NCBI GenBank assembly: GCA_018821305.1
Contig: JAHJMN010000002.1
Location: 62,001 to 126,000 of the forward strand
Source of the DNA: Myxococcota bacterium
Lineage (GTDB): Bacteria; Myxococcota_A; Polyangia; HGW-17
Direction of reading: 5' to 3'
Length of the DNA: 64,000 nt
The notes beneath the pieces were generated by a model. It was not told where the DNA came from. It did no database searches and worked only from the letters and a program-made list of their open reading frames with translations. Shown here in pieces: positions 18,862-27,530 of the stretch (position 1 is the first letter of the stretch; each line of letters opens with the position of its first letter). A program made the position numbers and the translations under genes.

Positions 18862-19977
18862 ATGTATCGACATGTTATGATTGATACAGTCAAAATAATT
18901 TTAAGTCGCATAGTTCTGATTCTGAGTGCAGGGGTTCTAGTATTTCCTTTATATTTTTTTATAAAAGGTCATACACGTAAATTTCAACCCGTTAAAATAT
19001 CGGAAAATTTTGAAATACAAGACAAGTCTGTTGAAAAAGAGATAGCGTCTGTTGCAAAGAAAACTGAACCTGATGTCTCCAGTCCACCCGTTAAAGTAAA
19101 AAAATTGCCTTCCAGTTGTGAACTTAACAAGTATCTCAATGCACCTGCCTTTAATTATATAATCCCACTAAATCCGGATGGGATCATTTCCACTTCTTTT
19201 TCTCCAGAACCTGCTGGCATTAACTTTAAAATAAAACCTGACAAAAATAAAGCGGAACGATACCACCTTGCAGGTTCAATTTGTCTTGGAAAAGCACTTA
19301 TTCTAAAATCTTTTTTTGAAACAAAAAAATGGCCGGAAAAACTTCCCTTTAACAAACCGGATCCTGGAAATGAAGATACTGCTTTTAAAACTTATATTGA
19401 ATGTGCAATCAACTGGTTTACTGCTCTCCGCCCCCTACCTCCATATAAAAAATGGAGTGAGGCAATGTATTTGAATGCCTGGGCTTTGTCTCTCTTGAAT
19501 AGACATGAGGAAGCAAAGAAATTCCTCACTATTCCCGCAAAAACTCAATCTAAATCGTTCCCTGCAAAACTTTCACGATTTGCACTTGAGATAATTAATG
19601 CCAGAAATGGCTTAAAACCAATCATTCCTTCGGATTTTGTTGAGTTTAAAAATTACTCAACTTTCATAAATTACTACAACACCCTTTATTTTCATAAAAA
19701 CGATCGTGCTAAAAATATACAAACAATCAGTTTTGAAATCGAGCGTTTCCATACAATAAACAGGGATGTTTTTGGTTCCCTCATTTCTGAACTTACAACA
19801 ACATGCTTACCAGGGGATCACTTTGAGACCTGCATGAAATCAATACTAAATTATTGCAGAACTCCTCTTTGCAGATCTACTGCCTTCTGGTATTCAGTTG
19901 GTTTTATTACCAGATCTGAAACTTCAAAAAAGCAGGAATTGCTTTCTATAATGTGCCGATTGAAAGGAAAAATTTAA
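18862..19977 (+). CDS. Membrane-anchored protein of unknown function
   Basis: I do not recognise this 371-residue protein. One N-terminal membrane helix (about residues 10-32, ILSRIVLILSAGVLVFPLYFF) would leave the rest in the periplasm. Residues 110-330 are helical with a TPR-like feel (for example EAMYLNAWALSLLNRHEEAKKF), and a Cys-containing segment near the C terminus (TCLPGDHFETCMKSILNYC) could form disulfides. The start is uncertain: ATG at 18862 and ATG at 18877 are both in frame and neither has a strong ribosome-binding site. Its TAA overlaps the ATG of the next gene (TAATG), so the two are coupled. The gene lies between two repeat clusters. Confidence 0.6.
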   Translation: MYRHVMIDTVKIILSRIVLILSAGVLVFPLYFFIKGHTRKFQPVKISENFEIQDKSVEKEIASVAKKTEPDVSSPPVKVKKLPSSCELNKYLNAPAFNYIIPLNPDGIISTSFSPEPAGINFKIKPDKNKAERYHLAGSICLGKALILKSFFETKKWPEKLPFNKPDPGNEDTAFKTYIECAINWFTALRPLPPYKKWSEAMYLNAWALSLLNRHEEAKKFLTIPAKTQSKSFPAKLSRFALEIINARNGLKPIIPSDFVEFKNYSTFINYYNTLYFHKNDRAKNIQTISFEIERFHTINRDVFGSLISELTTTCLPGDHFETCMKSILNYCRTPLCRSTAFWYSVGFITRSETSKKQELLSIMCRLKGKI

Positions 19978-20489
19978 TGAAATTCAATATAAATCAGATA
20001 TTTGATTATCCTGTAGAAGTTATCGAGGAAGCTCTTTTTATGGATGAAAATATTGGAGAGTTTCTCGTAACAGAAATGCCTTCTCTTCTTCAACTCGAGA
20101 AAATTGAAATCGTAAAAGAAGAAAATACAGTAAAAAGGCGCATACGTTATCTACCAAAGCCACTTATTACAAAAGTAGGTCCCAAGAAGATTCCACCTGA
20201 AGCAATGGAATGGATTGAAAATTCAACTTATGAGATAAAAACTCATAAACTTAGTTACAATAATATTCCAACCCATCCTAGAATTGGAAAAATGTTTAGT
20301 AATTCAGGCGAAATAGTCCTTATTCCTCGCGGCAATCAGACTGAAAGAATCATTTCTGGCGTACTGAAAATACATGTTCCTATTTTTGGTGCAATTGCTG
20401 AGAGAATAATCTTTAAAACTGCAAAAACAGTTCTTGAAGAAGAAGCACAGGCCCTCATAAAATACATTGAAAAAAAACAGACAAAATAA
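19977..20489 (+). CDS. DUF2505-like / START-fold protein
   Basis: This protein has about 170 residues from the ATG at 19977, chosen because AAGGA lies eight bases upstream and because the ATG overlaps the upstream TAA. A longer in-frame start at 19953 lacks these supports. The sequence starts MKFNINQIFDYPVEVIEEAL, the usual opening of SRPBCC/START-like proteins in which a first strand and short helices lead into a ligand cavity. It ends with a long amphipathic helix preceded by the GAIAERIIFKTAKTVLEEEA segment, which resembles the DUF2505 family. The function is unknown; a lipid or polyketide ligand would fit the fold. The stop is one base from a complete R1 repeat. Confidence 0.65.
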   Translation: MKFNINQIFDYPVEVIEEALFMDENIGEFLVTEMPSLLQLEKIEIVKEENTVKRRIRYLPKPLITKVGPKKIPPEAMEWIENSTYEIKTHKLSYNNIPTHPRIGKMFSNSGEIVLIPRGNQTERIISGVLKIHVPIFGAIAERIIFKTAKTVLEEEAQALIKYIEKKQTK

Positions 20490-20490
20490 T

Positions 20491-20644
20491 TAATTAGTTA
20501 CTGTCCTGAAATACAGTTTTTCAAATTTTTCGACGATTTTTTGCTCAGGACAGTGAACGCAAGGTGTTGAATTTACTAGTAGTGGCCTGTTAGGATTTTT
20601 AATAAAATCCTTCGCGAAGCGAATTACAGGACACGAACTAATTA
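20491..20644 (+). repeat. R1 repeat, complete 154-bp copy
   Basis: This is a reference copy. The left end TAATTAGTTACTGTCCTG and the reverse complement of the right end (TAATTAGTTCGTGTCCTG) match at all but two bases. Hairpin 1: ACTGTCCTGA (20500-20509) with TCAGGACAGT (20545-20554). Hairpin 2: AGGATTTT (20592-20599), loop TAAT, AAAATCCT (20604-20611). Hairpin 3: TTCGC GAA GCGAA (20611-20623). An outer stem pairs GTGGCCTGT with ACAGGACAC. It starts one base after the TAA of the DUF2505-like gene. Confidence 0.88.
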
Positions 20645-20690
20645 ATGTCCTGTAATATGATCTTTTCAAGTTTTCTCCCAAGACCCACTG
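20637..20690 (+). repeat. R1 repeat, truncated left end abutting the complete copy
   Basis: The shared ACTAATTA junction is followed by ATGTCCTGTAATATGATC and TTTTCAAG, matching the R1 left half with the hairpin 1 right arm lost. It suggests that a second R1 was joined tail to head, as in the array at 61490-61827. Confidence 0.5.
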
Positions 20691-20756
20691 TTGATCGGCT
20701 AGTAAATGTCTGAAGTAAATAATCTATAAATACAACATTATAAATTAATTACAGGT

Positions 20757-20850
20757 AAACAGGAAATTAGTACCAGTAACAGGAAAACAGGGGGCTCATT
20801 CCTGAAGCATTTCTTTAAACCGAGTTACAATCATATTACTCAGGAAGCAG
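20757..20850 (+). repeat. R2 element, partial copy
   Basis: AACAGGAAATTAGTACCAGT, AACAGGAAAACAGGGGGCTC and TTCCTGAAGCATTT align in order with 18610-18665 of the R2 reference, and ATTACTCAGGAAGCAGTATA resembles its right terminal repeat. The left arm is not recognisable, so this copy is truncated or decayed. It lies 70 bases upstream of the regulator gene. Confidence 0.6.
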
Positions 20851-20921
20851 TATAATTGAAAAAAAATCGTTTTCTTTGCAACATTTCTGACCATCTGGCG
20901 ATAAAAAGTCAGGAGGTTCAA

Positions 20922-22157
20922 ATGAATACTGCAAGTATAACCATGGATTTTTCCCTTCACCGGAGCGAAAAACAAAAAAATAAAAAAATGTATTTATGGG
21001 ATGCCCTTCGAGATCAATTCATTCCTTTATCAGGATCTTCTTGCTCAATTGGAGCATCTGACGCCTGCGATATACAGCTCGATTATCCTGGAATATCAGG
21101 TCGCCACTGCAGAATATCTCATTATTTCAATGGATTTCAAATTGAGGATACTGGATCAAAATACGGTATATATTTTAATAACAAAAAGCAACAGCAGTTT
21201 AATTTAAACGAAGGAGATGTTTTCTTTCTTGCTAATATTCCTTTTGCCATAACTGGAAAGCCGGAAGATTCATCTGCGGATTTTATAATAAGTCGTAATA
21301 TAAATATCAAACAGATTCAAGAAACAATAATTAGAATTTGCGATCAGGAAATTCCTGTACTCATTCACGGAGAAAGCGGAACAGGAAAAGAACTCTTTTC
21401 AGAATATATTCACAGAGTCTCAAAACGACACGCTGGTTTAATGGTTTCTCTGAACTGTGCAGCAATTCCACCACAACTAGTTGAGTCTGAATTATTTGGT
21501 CATGTAAAGGGTAGCTTCAGCGGTGCAGCTGGCAGTCGTGATGGAGTGATAATGAAGGCAGATAAGGGCACTCTATTTCTTGACGAAATTGGCGAATTAA
21601 GAGCAGATCATCAAGCAACATTACTACGATGGATTGAAAATCGAACATTTCGCCCCGTTGGAAGTGACAAAGAAAAAGCATCCAACTGCAACATTGTTTC
21701 AGCAACTCATAGAGACTTATCCAAAGATGTCGATTCTGGAAGATTCAGACAGGATTTGTATTACCGATTATCTGCAGGGATTATTAAAATACCTCCTTTA
21801 AGAAAACGACCTGAAGATATCCCATTACTTATAAAACATTTTAATGCCCCACCATTAACAGATCGTATTTTAAAAAATCTCCTTTCGTGGCATTGGCCAG
21901 GAAATGTTAGAGAACTTAGAAGTCTTTGTATTATCGCACGCTATTCTGGTTGGGAAGAAGCTATTAACACAAAATTATTGAAAGACCATTCAAAAATTGT
22001 TGTACCTCAGGATGATGATAATTGGACTCAAATCCAAATTACTGTTTTACAATCAGCTCTTCTAAAACATGGAGGAAATATCGCTAAAACAGCAAAAATG
22101 TTGGGGCTTCCTCGAACAACGTTGATTGGAAAACTTAAAAAAGTAGGTCTATATTAA
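20922..22157 (+). CDS. FHA-domain sigma54-type enhancer-binding regulator
   Basis: This transcription factor has about 411 residues with the order FHA, AAA+, Fis-type HTH. The FHA domain (about residues 25-110) has CSIGASDACDIQLDYPGISG then RHCRI and SKYGIYFN, so it should read a phospho-threonine from a Ser/Thr kinase. The AAA+ domain has Walker A GESGTGKE, Walker B GTLFLDEIGEL and the FRQDLYYRL arginine finger. The sigma54 loop reads GSFSGA rather than GAFTGA. The C-terminal helix-turn-helix is NIAKTAKMLGLPRTTLIGKL. The start at 20922 is set by AGGAGG five bases upstream; an in-frame ATG at 20856 would add 22 unlikely residues. The targets are unknown. Confidence 0.92.
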   Translation: MNTASITMDFSLHRSEKQKNKKMYLWDALRDQFIPLSGSSCSIGASDACDIQLDYPGISGRHCRISHYFNGFQIEDTGSKYGIYFNNKKQQQFNLNEGDVFFLANIPFAITGKPEDSSADFIISRNINIKQIQETIIRICDQEIPVLIHGESGTGKELFSEYIHRVSKRHAGLMVSLNCAAIPPQLVESELFGHVKGSFSGAAGSRDGVIMKADKGTLFLDEIGELRADHQATLLRWIENRTFRPVGSDKEKASNCNIVSATHRDLSKDVDSGRFRQDLYYRLSAGIIKIPPLRKRPEDIPLLIKHFNAPPLTDRILKNLLSWHWPGNVRELRSLCIIARYSGWEEAINTKLLKDHSKIVVPQDDDNWTQIQITVLQSALLKHGGNIAKTAKMLGLPRTTLIGKLKKVGLY

Positions 22158-22175
22158 CAATTTGCATTTTTATAA

Positions 22176-23159
22176 CTAAATTTCGAGATTTAAGAGATAT
22201 TTTCCAGCAGATAAGTCTTTTTTGTATTCCGAAACAGCAAGAAAAAAATCATCTATTGACCTGATACCAATTACTTGAGTTTTAAGTGAGGTTTTAATGT
22301 GTTTCTGTATCTGAAATGCTTTCCAGGCAATTGAAATACCACTGTTTGCATTAATATAATTTTTCAACCAGAAACCCTCAACGGATACTCCTTTAAAAAT
22401 ATAATCAGATGGAAAAACAGACATGGGTTCCCTATCCATAGCTCCATAAATAATAACTGAAGTATTTCCAGGACAGTATTTAAGTAAATTACCAGTTGAA
22501 AACCCACCATTTCCGTCAACAATTACATTTTTTCTGAATTTGATGTTTCTTTCTTTTATTAGATTGAATGCTTCCGGTTCTCCGATAGATACTATATCTT
22601 GCCTTTCGTTCTCTGGCCAACTCAATAGCCCTTTAACCGAACGAGTAATTCCAGTTACAGGAATTGATCTTTCTCGACAAAGTCTTACAAGCATATGACC
22701 CAGAGCACCAGAACTCTGAGTAACTATAATATGATCAGCACCCAAATCAATTGCTCTTTCCACAAGACCCCAGGCTGTAAGAGGGTTTATTAATAGTGTA
22801 GCACCATCCTCCCAGCTCAGATTTTTCATCAATGGAACACATCTGGACGCTTCCGTTACCATGTAATTTGCAAAACTTCCTCCTTTTTCAGGTATCGCAG
22901 TACAGGCAACCCTCCTACCCACCAACAATTTTCCATAGCCATTTCCTTCAATAACAGTTCCTGTGCCTTCAAGACCTGGTATGAAAGGTATTCTTCCCTT
23001 GATTCCGTACTGCCCTTTGGCATAAACTATATCTGAAGGATTTATCGGAGCATAAACCATTCGAATAAGAACTTCATTTGAAGAAAGCTGTGGAATTTCT
23101 ACTTCCTCTATTGACGCATCCTCAAACCCATTACTACCTCTAACAACAACAGCCTTCAT
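22176..23159 (-). CDS. Zinc-independent quinone oxidoreductase / enoyl-reductase-like MDR protein
   Basis: This 327-residue medium-chain dehydrogenase/reductase is NAD(P)H-dependent. The N-terminal catalytic domain has APINPSDIVYAKGQYG and PFIPGLEGTGTV. The Rossmann domain has TQSSGALGHMLVRLCRE where the usual GxGxxG nucleotide loop would be. No structural or catalytic zinc cysteines are present. The FKGVSVEGFWLKNY segment resembles mitochondrial-type trans-2-enoyl-CoA reductase (MECR/ETR) and quinone oxidoreductases. The reaction is therefore reduction of a quinone or 2-enoyl thioester, not resolved further. AAGGTG precedes the ATG. The gene converges on the regulator gene with only 18 bases between stops. 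Confidence 0.83.
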   Translation of the reverse strand: MKAVVVRGSNGFEDASIEEVEIPQLSSNEVLIRMVYAPINPSDIVYAKGQYGIKGRIPFIPGLEGTGTVIEGNGYGKLLVGRRVACTAIPEKGGSFANYMVTEASRCVPLMKNLSWEDGATLLINPLTAWGLVERAIDLGADHIIVTQSSGALGHMLVRLCRERSIPVTGITRSVKGLLSWPENERQDIVSIGEPEAFNLIKERNIKFRKNVIVDGNGGFSTGNLLKYCPGNTSVIIYGAMDREPMSVFPSDYIFKGVSVEGFWLKNYINANSGISIAWKAFQIQKHIKTSLKTQVIGIRSIDDFFLAVSEYKKDLSAGKYLLNLEI

Positions 23160-23319
23160 ATTTCACCTTTTATAAAATAGTCTGTCTAGTAATTTACTTC
23201 AAGAAAACGAATATGGTCTTTATGAAAAATCCTGCCAAACCGAAAACGGTCATAGATCATCATTTCATTGATAGTTTATTACAGATGGGAATAAAAGTCA
23301 GGTTATAAAAAGATTAGAA

Positions 23320-24444
23320 TTATTTCTTTTCAGATTTCTTTTCTTCTTTTTTATTAGAAAGCTTAAGACATTTGTCTTCTTCAAACGGAAGATAGAACGG
23401 ATCAGGATCCACTGTTACAGTGATTTTATTTGGAACGAAACCAATACAGGCGCATCCATTATTAAAAACATCTGTTACATATTTAGGACAGTATTTAAGT
23501 TCTGGATATTTTTTGGATACTTCCTCGGCATCAAACTGCTTATGTTCACCAAAAGTTTTCTCATCAATTGGATTGTAAGCCCATACATCAACAAGGTATG
23601 TCCCTGGATTTCCAGTTAAATAGGTAAGTTTTGCTTTTGAATCCTTATCCTTTTTAAGTTGATCTGACTTGAAAGGATACAGGTAAACTGTATATGTATA
23701 GTACGGTGTGTTTAACTTTTCAGTACCATTGCATTTAAAGTGAGCTTTTGAATCTTTAACTTTTGGATCCGGTTCAACAAAAGCACAGTCTTTGTTTTTC
23801 CAGAAATGGAAAGTTACAAAACCGGAGAATTCTTCTTTTACTCGGACTTTTACTCTTGCCTTACAACCAATACGATGGAGAGCCATTTGCTTTATTTTTA
23901 CTTCAGGGAATTCTTTGGGGTTTTCACCCATTGAAGCCTGTTCAGTAGTTGCACTGACAATTTCCACCGCGTCGGCAGAAACTTTTTTCGCATTAGGAGG
24001 CATTGTCTTGGTTTCGCCAAATGCCGATCTCGTCCAGTACCAACTGTATCCAATTCCCAATTTAGGAAATTCACACTGTGTTATACGAGAACATTCTTTT
24101 GGAGGAAGTCCATTGCTGAAAGCCTTAAAAATTGTTGCAGCATTTGTTGGTATTGCGGAAACAATATCCATATCATAAGGGAAATCTTTCCCCTTCAACA
24201 GTTCTTTTGGATTTGATTCCATCAAAGCTTTTGAAGCCTTACCAACAAACTGGCATTCAGGAGAATTACCGGAAAGATCCTGACATTTACCAAAATAGCA
24301 TTTGAGACCGGCAACACATTTAACACTTTTGCTGCACAATTCACCTTCTTTTGCAATTTTTGCTTTCTTTTTACAGGATGCACTCACAATGGCAATAAGA
24401 GATACAACCACAAAAAGTGTGAATATTCTGCTTTTTCTTGACAT
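23320..24444 (-). CDS. Lipoprotein with Cys-rich N-terminal region, function unknown
   Basis: This lipoprotein has about 374 residues from the ATG at 24444. GGAGGAGG just upstream fixes this start; a longer frame to 24555 would add 37 Arg/Lys-rich residues before the signal and is unlikely. The signal is MSRKSRIFTLF with lipobox VSASC, cysteine at residue 24. A small disulfide-type module (GELCSKSVKCVAGLKCYFGK) follows, then a 300-residue body with mixed beta character, several Cys and a Lys/Glu-rich tail (NKKEEKKSEKK). No family was recognised. The Cys module resembles the Dickkopf-like knots seen in myxobacterial surface proteins, which is inference. Confidence 0.7.
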   Translation of the reverse strand: MSRKSRIFTLFVVVSLIAIVSASCKKKAKIAKEGELCSKSVKCVAGLKCYFGKCQDLSGNSPECQFVGKASKALMESNPKELLKGKDFPYDMDIVSAIPTNAATIFKAFSNGLPPKECSRITQCEFPKLGIGYSWYWTRSAFGETKTMPPNAKKVSADAVEIVSATTEQASMGENPKEFPEVKIKQMALHRIGCKARVKVRVKEEFSGFVTFHFWKNKDCAFVEPDPKVKDSKAHFKCNGTEKLNTPYYTYTVYLYPFKSDQLKKDKDSKAKLTYLTGNPGTYLVDVWAYNPIDEKTFGEHKQFDAEEVSKKYPELKYCPKYVTDVFNNGCACIGFVPNKITVTVDPDPFYLPFEEDKCLKLSNKKEEKKSEKK

Positions 24445-24589
24445 ATTTCTCCTCCTCCGGTGAGAGATAATTTGACCGGTGTATCTTTTTAACATCATTT
24501 TATTTATTTTATCAATTATATTTTTCCTGTAATTGGTTTCTATATGGAAATTCAATTCAAAAACGATAGATTCAGGTTTTAAAAGAAGT

Positions 24590-24952
24590 TTATGTTATAT
24601 AAACAGGAGTATCAGAAATACTACAATTCTCCAACCAATGGAAAACGGTTTCCGGTAGATGTTCAAAAACCGCAACACTTTGCTGGGTTTTACCATCATT
24701 GGTTTTTACTCTAATTAACTTTGATGGTATTGTTATTTTTTCAACTATACCTGGTAGCGTAAATTCAAGAATTACGCTGGAATCAGGAGATCCAGCTCCT
24801 GCTCTTTTCAAGCCCATGCCAGAAAAACTTATATCTGTCGCAATACAAAGTGTTTTTCCCGCGGGGGATTTTTCAATGACACTGAAAACGATGGGGATCC
24901 GGTGTTCTTTTCTCCGGTCCCAGGGCATTTGAATATTTTCTCCGGGATTCAT
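24590..24952 (-). CDS. PilZ-domain protein, putative cyclic-di-GMP receptor
   Basis: This 120-residue single-domain PilZ protein carries both c-di-GMP motifs: the arginine motif WDRRKEHR (Arg13, Arg14, Arg18) and DISFSGMG (Asp40 to Gly45), which matches D/N-x-S-x-x-G. It should bind cyclic-di-GMP and act on a partner, since it has no effector domain. GGAGGTG precedes the ATG. No diguanylate cyclase or phosphodiesterase lies in the window. A PilZ with this RRxxR spacing is likely functional, although binding is not shown. Confidence 0.87.
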   Translation of the reverse strand: MNPGENIQMPWDRRKEHRIPIVFSVIEKSPAGKTLCIATDISFSGMGLKRAGAGSPDSSVILEFTLPGIVEKITIPSKLIRVKTNDGKTQQSVAVFEHLPETVFHWLENCSISDTPVYIT

Positions 24953-25014
24953 TTTTCACCTCCACATCACACTTTATACTACAATGTAGGATAAATGTCA
25001 AATTAGAGGTGTTT

Positions 25015-25126
25015 TTATATTTTTTACCGATTTTTCGCTCAGGGTAGTGACCGCAAGGTGTTGAATTTATTTCAGTGCCCTTTTAGATTTTTTTTTGCGA
25101 AGCGAATTATAGGCCACGAACTATTT
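25015..25126 (+). repeat. R1 repeat, copy lacking its left end
   Basis: CCGATTTTTCGCTCAGGGTA, CCGCAAGGTGTTGAATTTAT, GCGAAGCGAATTATAGG and the CCACGAACTATTTTA end align with the intact copies. The terminal bases overlap the last codon and the TAG stop of the convergent DnaK-like gene (stop at 25121-25123 on the minus strand). Confidence 0.78.
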
Positions 25127-27379
25127 TACAAGGCGCTCGATAATGGATCGGAACATACCCAGCGTTCTCTCAAGATTCTGAATACAAGAATTCTCTTCAA
25201 CGGGATCAGGTGTTGAAACAGAGAGCAGATCTCTTGCTTTTTCAAGATGCTGTTTTGCTCTATTTAAAGCTTCTGGACCATAATTAGTTGTTTTTATCAG
25301 TTCTTCAACTCTCGTAAAAAGAATCTCAACTTCAGAGGATACCTCTTTAAGTTTTGCGGACTTAGAGCTTTCCTGCATGGCAAAGCCTGATTCTGCTCCA
25401 AAACCCATTGAAGTAATTGGTACCGTATGTCCACTTTTTTGAGCAGGATTAACAAAATTTGTCTTAAATTCATAAGAAGAGCCATCATTTGCTTCAATGG
25501 CGATAAGTTTTTCCCCAGGAATAACGTGATTTTTGTTCAGTTTCTGAGTCTCACCAGGACTTGCAACATTGAATTTACTTGTTTCAATTGCATCTGCTAT
25601 GGCACCGGGTTTTATTTTTACAGATTCTGCAAAAGTTGATTTTGTAACCGGCGCTTTAAGTGGATCATCATTTGTAACGATCAATGCTGGAGCCGATGGC
25701 GTTTTATGTGATGAAAATGGCGCGAAAGGTGCTCTCGGAGCTGCCGCCGGAGAGGCAGGTGCAGTTGGAGCAATTGGAGCTGGAGCCGGAGTTGGGGCCG
25801 GAGCTGGGGCTGGTGCCGCAATTCCTGAATTTTTCCGAATTATAGATTGAATTTCATCCTCAGAAAGCTTACTTGATGAAGATATGGTTATCGCCTGCTC
25901 TTTTCCTGTTGCTTGATCTTTTGCCGTGACCTTCACTATACCATTAGAATCAATGTCAAAAGAAACTTCTATATCAAGCTCACCCTTCGGAGCTCTTCTG
26001 AGACCGTAAAGGGTAAATTCACCCAGCAGATCATTGTTGTCTGCCACATCATCTTCACCCTGAAAAACAACAATATTTACAGCATCCTGATTATCGCGAA
26101 CATTGGTGAATATTTGTTTTGAACTGGTTGGTATGGTGGTGTTGCTTTCAATAATTTTGAAAAAGCCTCCACCGGACATTTTTATACCAAGGGAGTGTGG
26201 AGTAACATCAAGAAGAAGGATATCGTCCTTTTTGTCCCCTAAAAGAGCATGTCCCTGTATTGCAGCGCCAAGTGCAACTACTTCATCAGGATGAACCCCC
26301 TTGCTGGGCTCCTTTTTAAAATATTCCATAACTTTTGCTTGAACTATAGGCATCCTTGTCATTCCACCTACAAGTATTATGGAATCAATGGAATTAAGGT
26401 CTATTCCGCCTCTTTTAAGACTTTCGTCACATATCCGAATAGTTCTATCGACCAAATCACTGGTAAGTTGTTCAAGTTTATCTCTGGAAAGTGTTGTTTG
26501 CAGATGGAAAGGATCGGATTTTCCCGTTGAAATAATAAATGGAAGATTTATCTCAACTTCTTTCAGTGTGGAAAGATCGCATTTTGCTTTCTCGGAAACG
26601 TCCTTTAAACGTTGAAGAGCCATTTTATCTTTACGAAGATCTATATGGTTTTCTTTTGCAAAGTTAAAAACCAACCAGTCCATAATCCTACGGTCAAAAT
26701 CCTCACCACCCAGAAGAGAATCACCGGCAGTAGTTATTACTTCAAAAACGCCATTACCTATGTCCAGAACTGAAATATCAAAAGTCCCTCCTCCAAGGTC
26801 ATAGATGGCAACTCTTTTTTCGATATCTTTTCCAATTCCGTAAGCCAATGCAGCAGCTGTAGGCTCATTGATGATTCTTATTACATCAAGTCCGGCGATT
26901 TTTCCTGCATCTTTGGTAGCCTGTCTTTGGGCATCGTTAAAATAAGCAGGAACAGTAATAACTGCTTTTGAAATCTTTTCACTTACGTAATCTTCTACAA
27001 CTTCTCTCATAGCCTGAAGTATGAAGGCACTGAGTTCACTTATAGAATATTCAACATCTCTCAGGACTAATCTTACATCACCATTGGGACCACCTGTAAT
27101 TTTATATGGGAGTGTTGTACCAAGATTTTTAACTTCCTGACTATCCCATTTTCGCCCTATAAGGCGTTTAAATGCAAAGGCCGTATTGGCCGCATTTGTT
27201 ATTGCTTGCCTTTTAGCCATATGACCTACAAGTCGTCTGCCGGTTTCGGCAATTGCTATCATGGATGGAGTAGTGTCGTAACTTCCTCGATTGGGAATAA
27301 CTTTAGCTTCTCCGTCTTCTACGATGGCAACGCAACTATTTGTAGTACCGAGGTCTATACCAATAACCCTTTCAGGCAT
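25121..27379 (-). CDS. DnaK-like Hsp70 paralogue with a replaced C-terminal region
   Basis: This 752-residue Hsp70 has a canonical nucleotide-binding domain (1-375: GIDLGTTNSC, IINEPTAAALAYG, DLGGGTFDIS, LVGGMTRMP). A substrate-binding beta domain (about 376-500: LLLDVTPHSLGIKM, NTTIPTSS) comes next. Then, instead of the usual lid, an Ala/Pro linker (about 525-560) leads into a 110-residue disordered segment and a short C-terminal helical bundle (about 670-752). It lacks the EEVD-like DnaK tail. AGGAG precedes the ATG. It lies 151 bases downstream of a J-protein gene. This is probably a specialised chaperone rather than the housekeeping DnaK. The stop codon falls in an R1 terminal repeat. Confidence 0.9.
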   Translation of the reverse strand: MPERVIGIDLGTTNSCVAIVEDGEAKVIPNRGSYDTTPSMIAIAETGRRLVGHMAKRQAITNAANTAFAFKRLIGRKWDSQEVKNLGTTLPYKITGGPNGDVRLVLRDVEYSISELSAFILQAMREVVEDYVSEKISKAVITVPAYFNDAQRQATKDAGKIAGLDVIRIINEPTAAALAYGIGKDIEKRVAIYDLGGGTFDISVLDIGNGVFEVITTAGDSLLGGEDFDRRIMDWLVFNFAKENHIDLRKDKMALQRLKDVSEKAKCDLSTLKEVEINLPFIISTGKSDPFHLQTTLSRDKLEQLTSDLVDRTIRICDESLKRGGIDLNSIDSIILVGGMTRMPIVQAKVMEYFKKEPSKGVHPDEVVALGAAIQGHALLGDKKDDILLLDVTPHSLGIKMSGGGFFKIIESNTTIPTSSKQIFTNVRDNQDAVNIVVFQGEDDVADNNDLLGEFTLYGLRRAPKGELDIEVSFDIDSNGIVKVTAKDQATGKEQAITISSSSKLSEDEIQSIIRKNSGIAAPAPAPAPTPAPAPIAPTAPASPAAAPRAPFAPFSSHKTPSAPALIVTNDDPLKAPVTKSTFAESVKIKPGAIADAIETSKFNVASPGETQKLNKNHVIPGEKLIAIEANDGSSYEFKTNFVNPAQKSGHTVPITSMGFGAESGFAMQESSKSAKLKEVSSEVEILFTRVEELIKTTNYGPEALNRAKQHLEKARDLLSVSTPDPVEENSCIQNLERTLGMFRSIIERLVK

Positions 27380-27530
27380 AATAAACTCCTGGGGAAAGTG
27401 TTAAAAACAGATTGTAATATTGTCAGTAAAATTAGCTTATTGTCAATAAATTTAAAAGGATTTTCACAAATGAATAAAAAAGAAGAGATTTTTCAAGTAA
27501 AACACAAGAGATATCAATTAAAAATCATTC

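Noticed and set aside
20490-20681. 63-codon minus-strand reading frame
   Set aside because: It lies wholly in R1 and its fragment; the same frame appears at 61640-61882 because the repeat is the same. No ribosome-binding site or domain.
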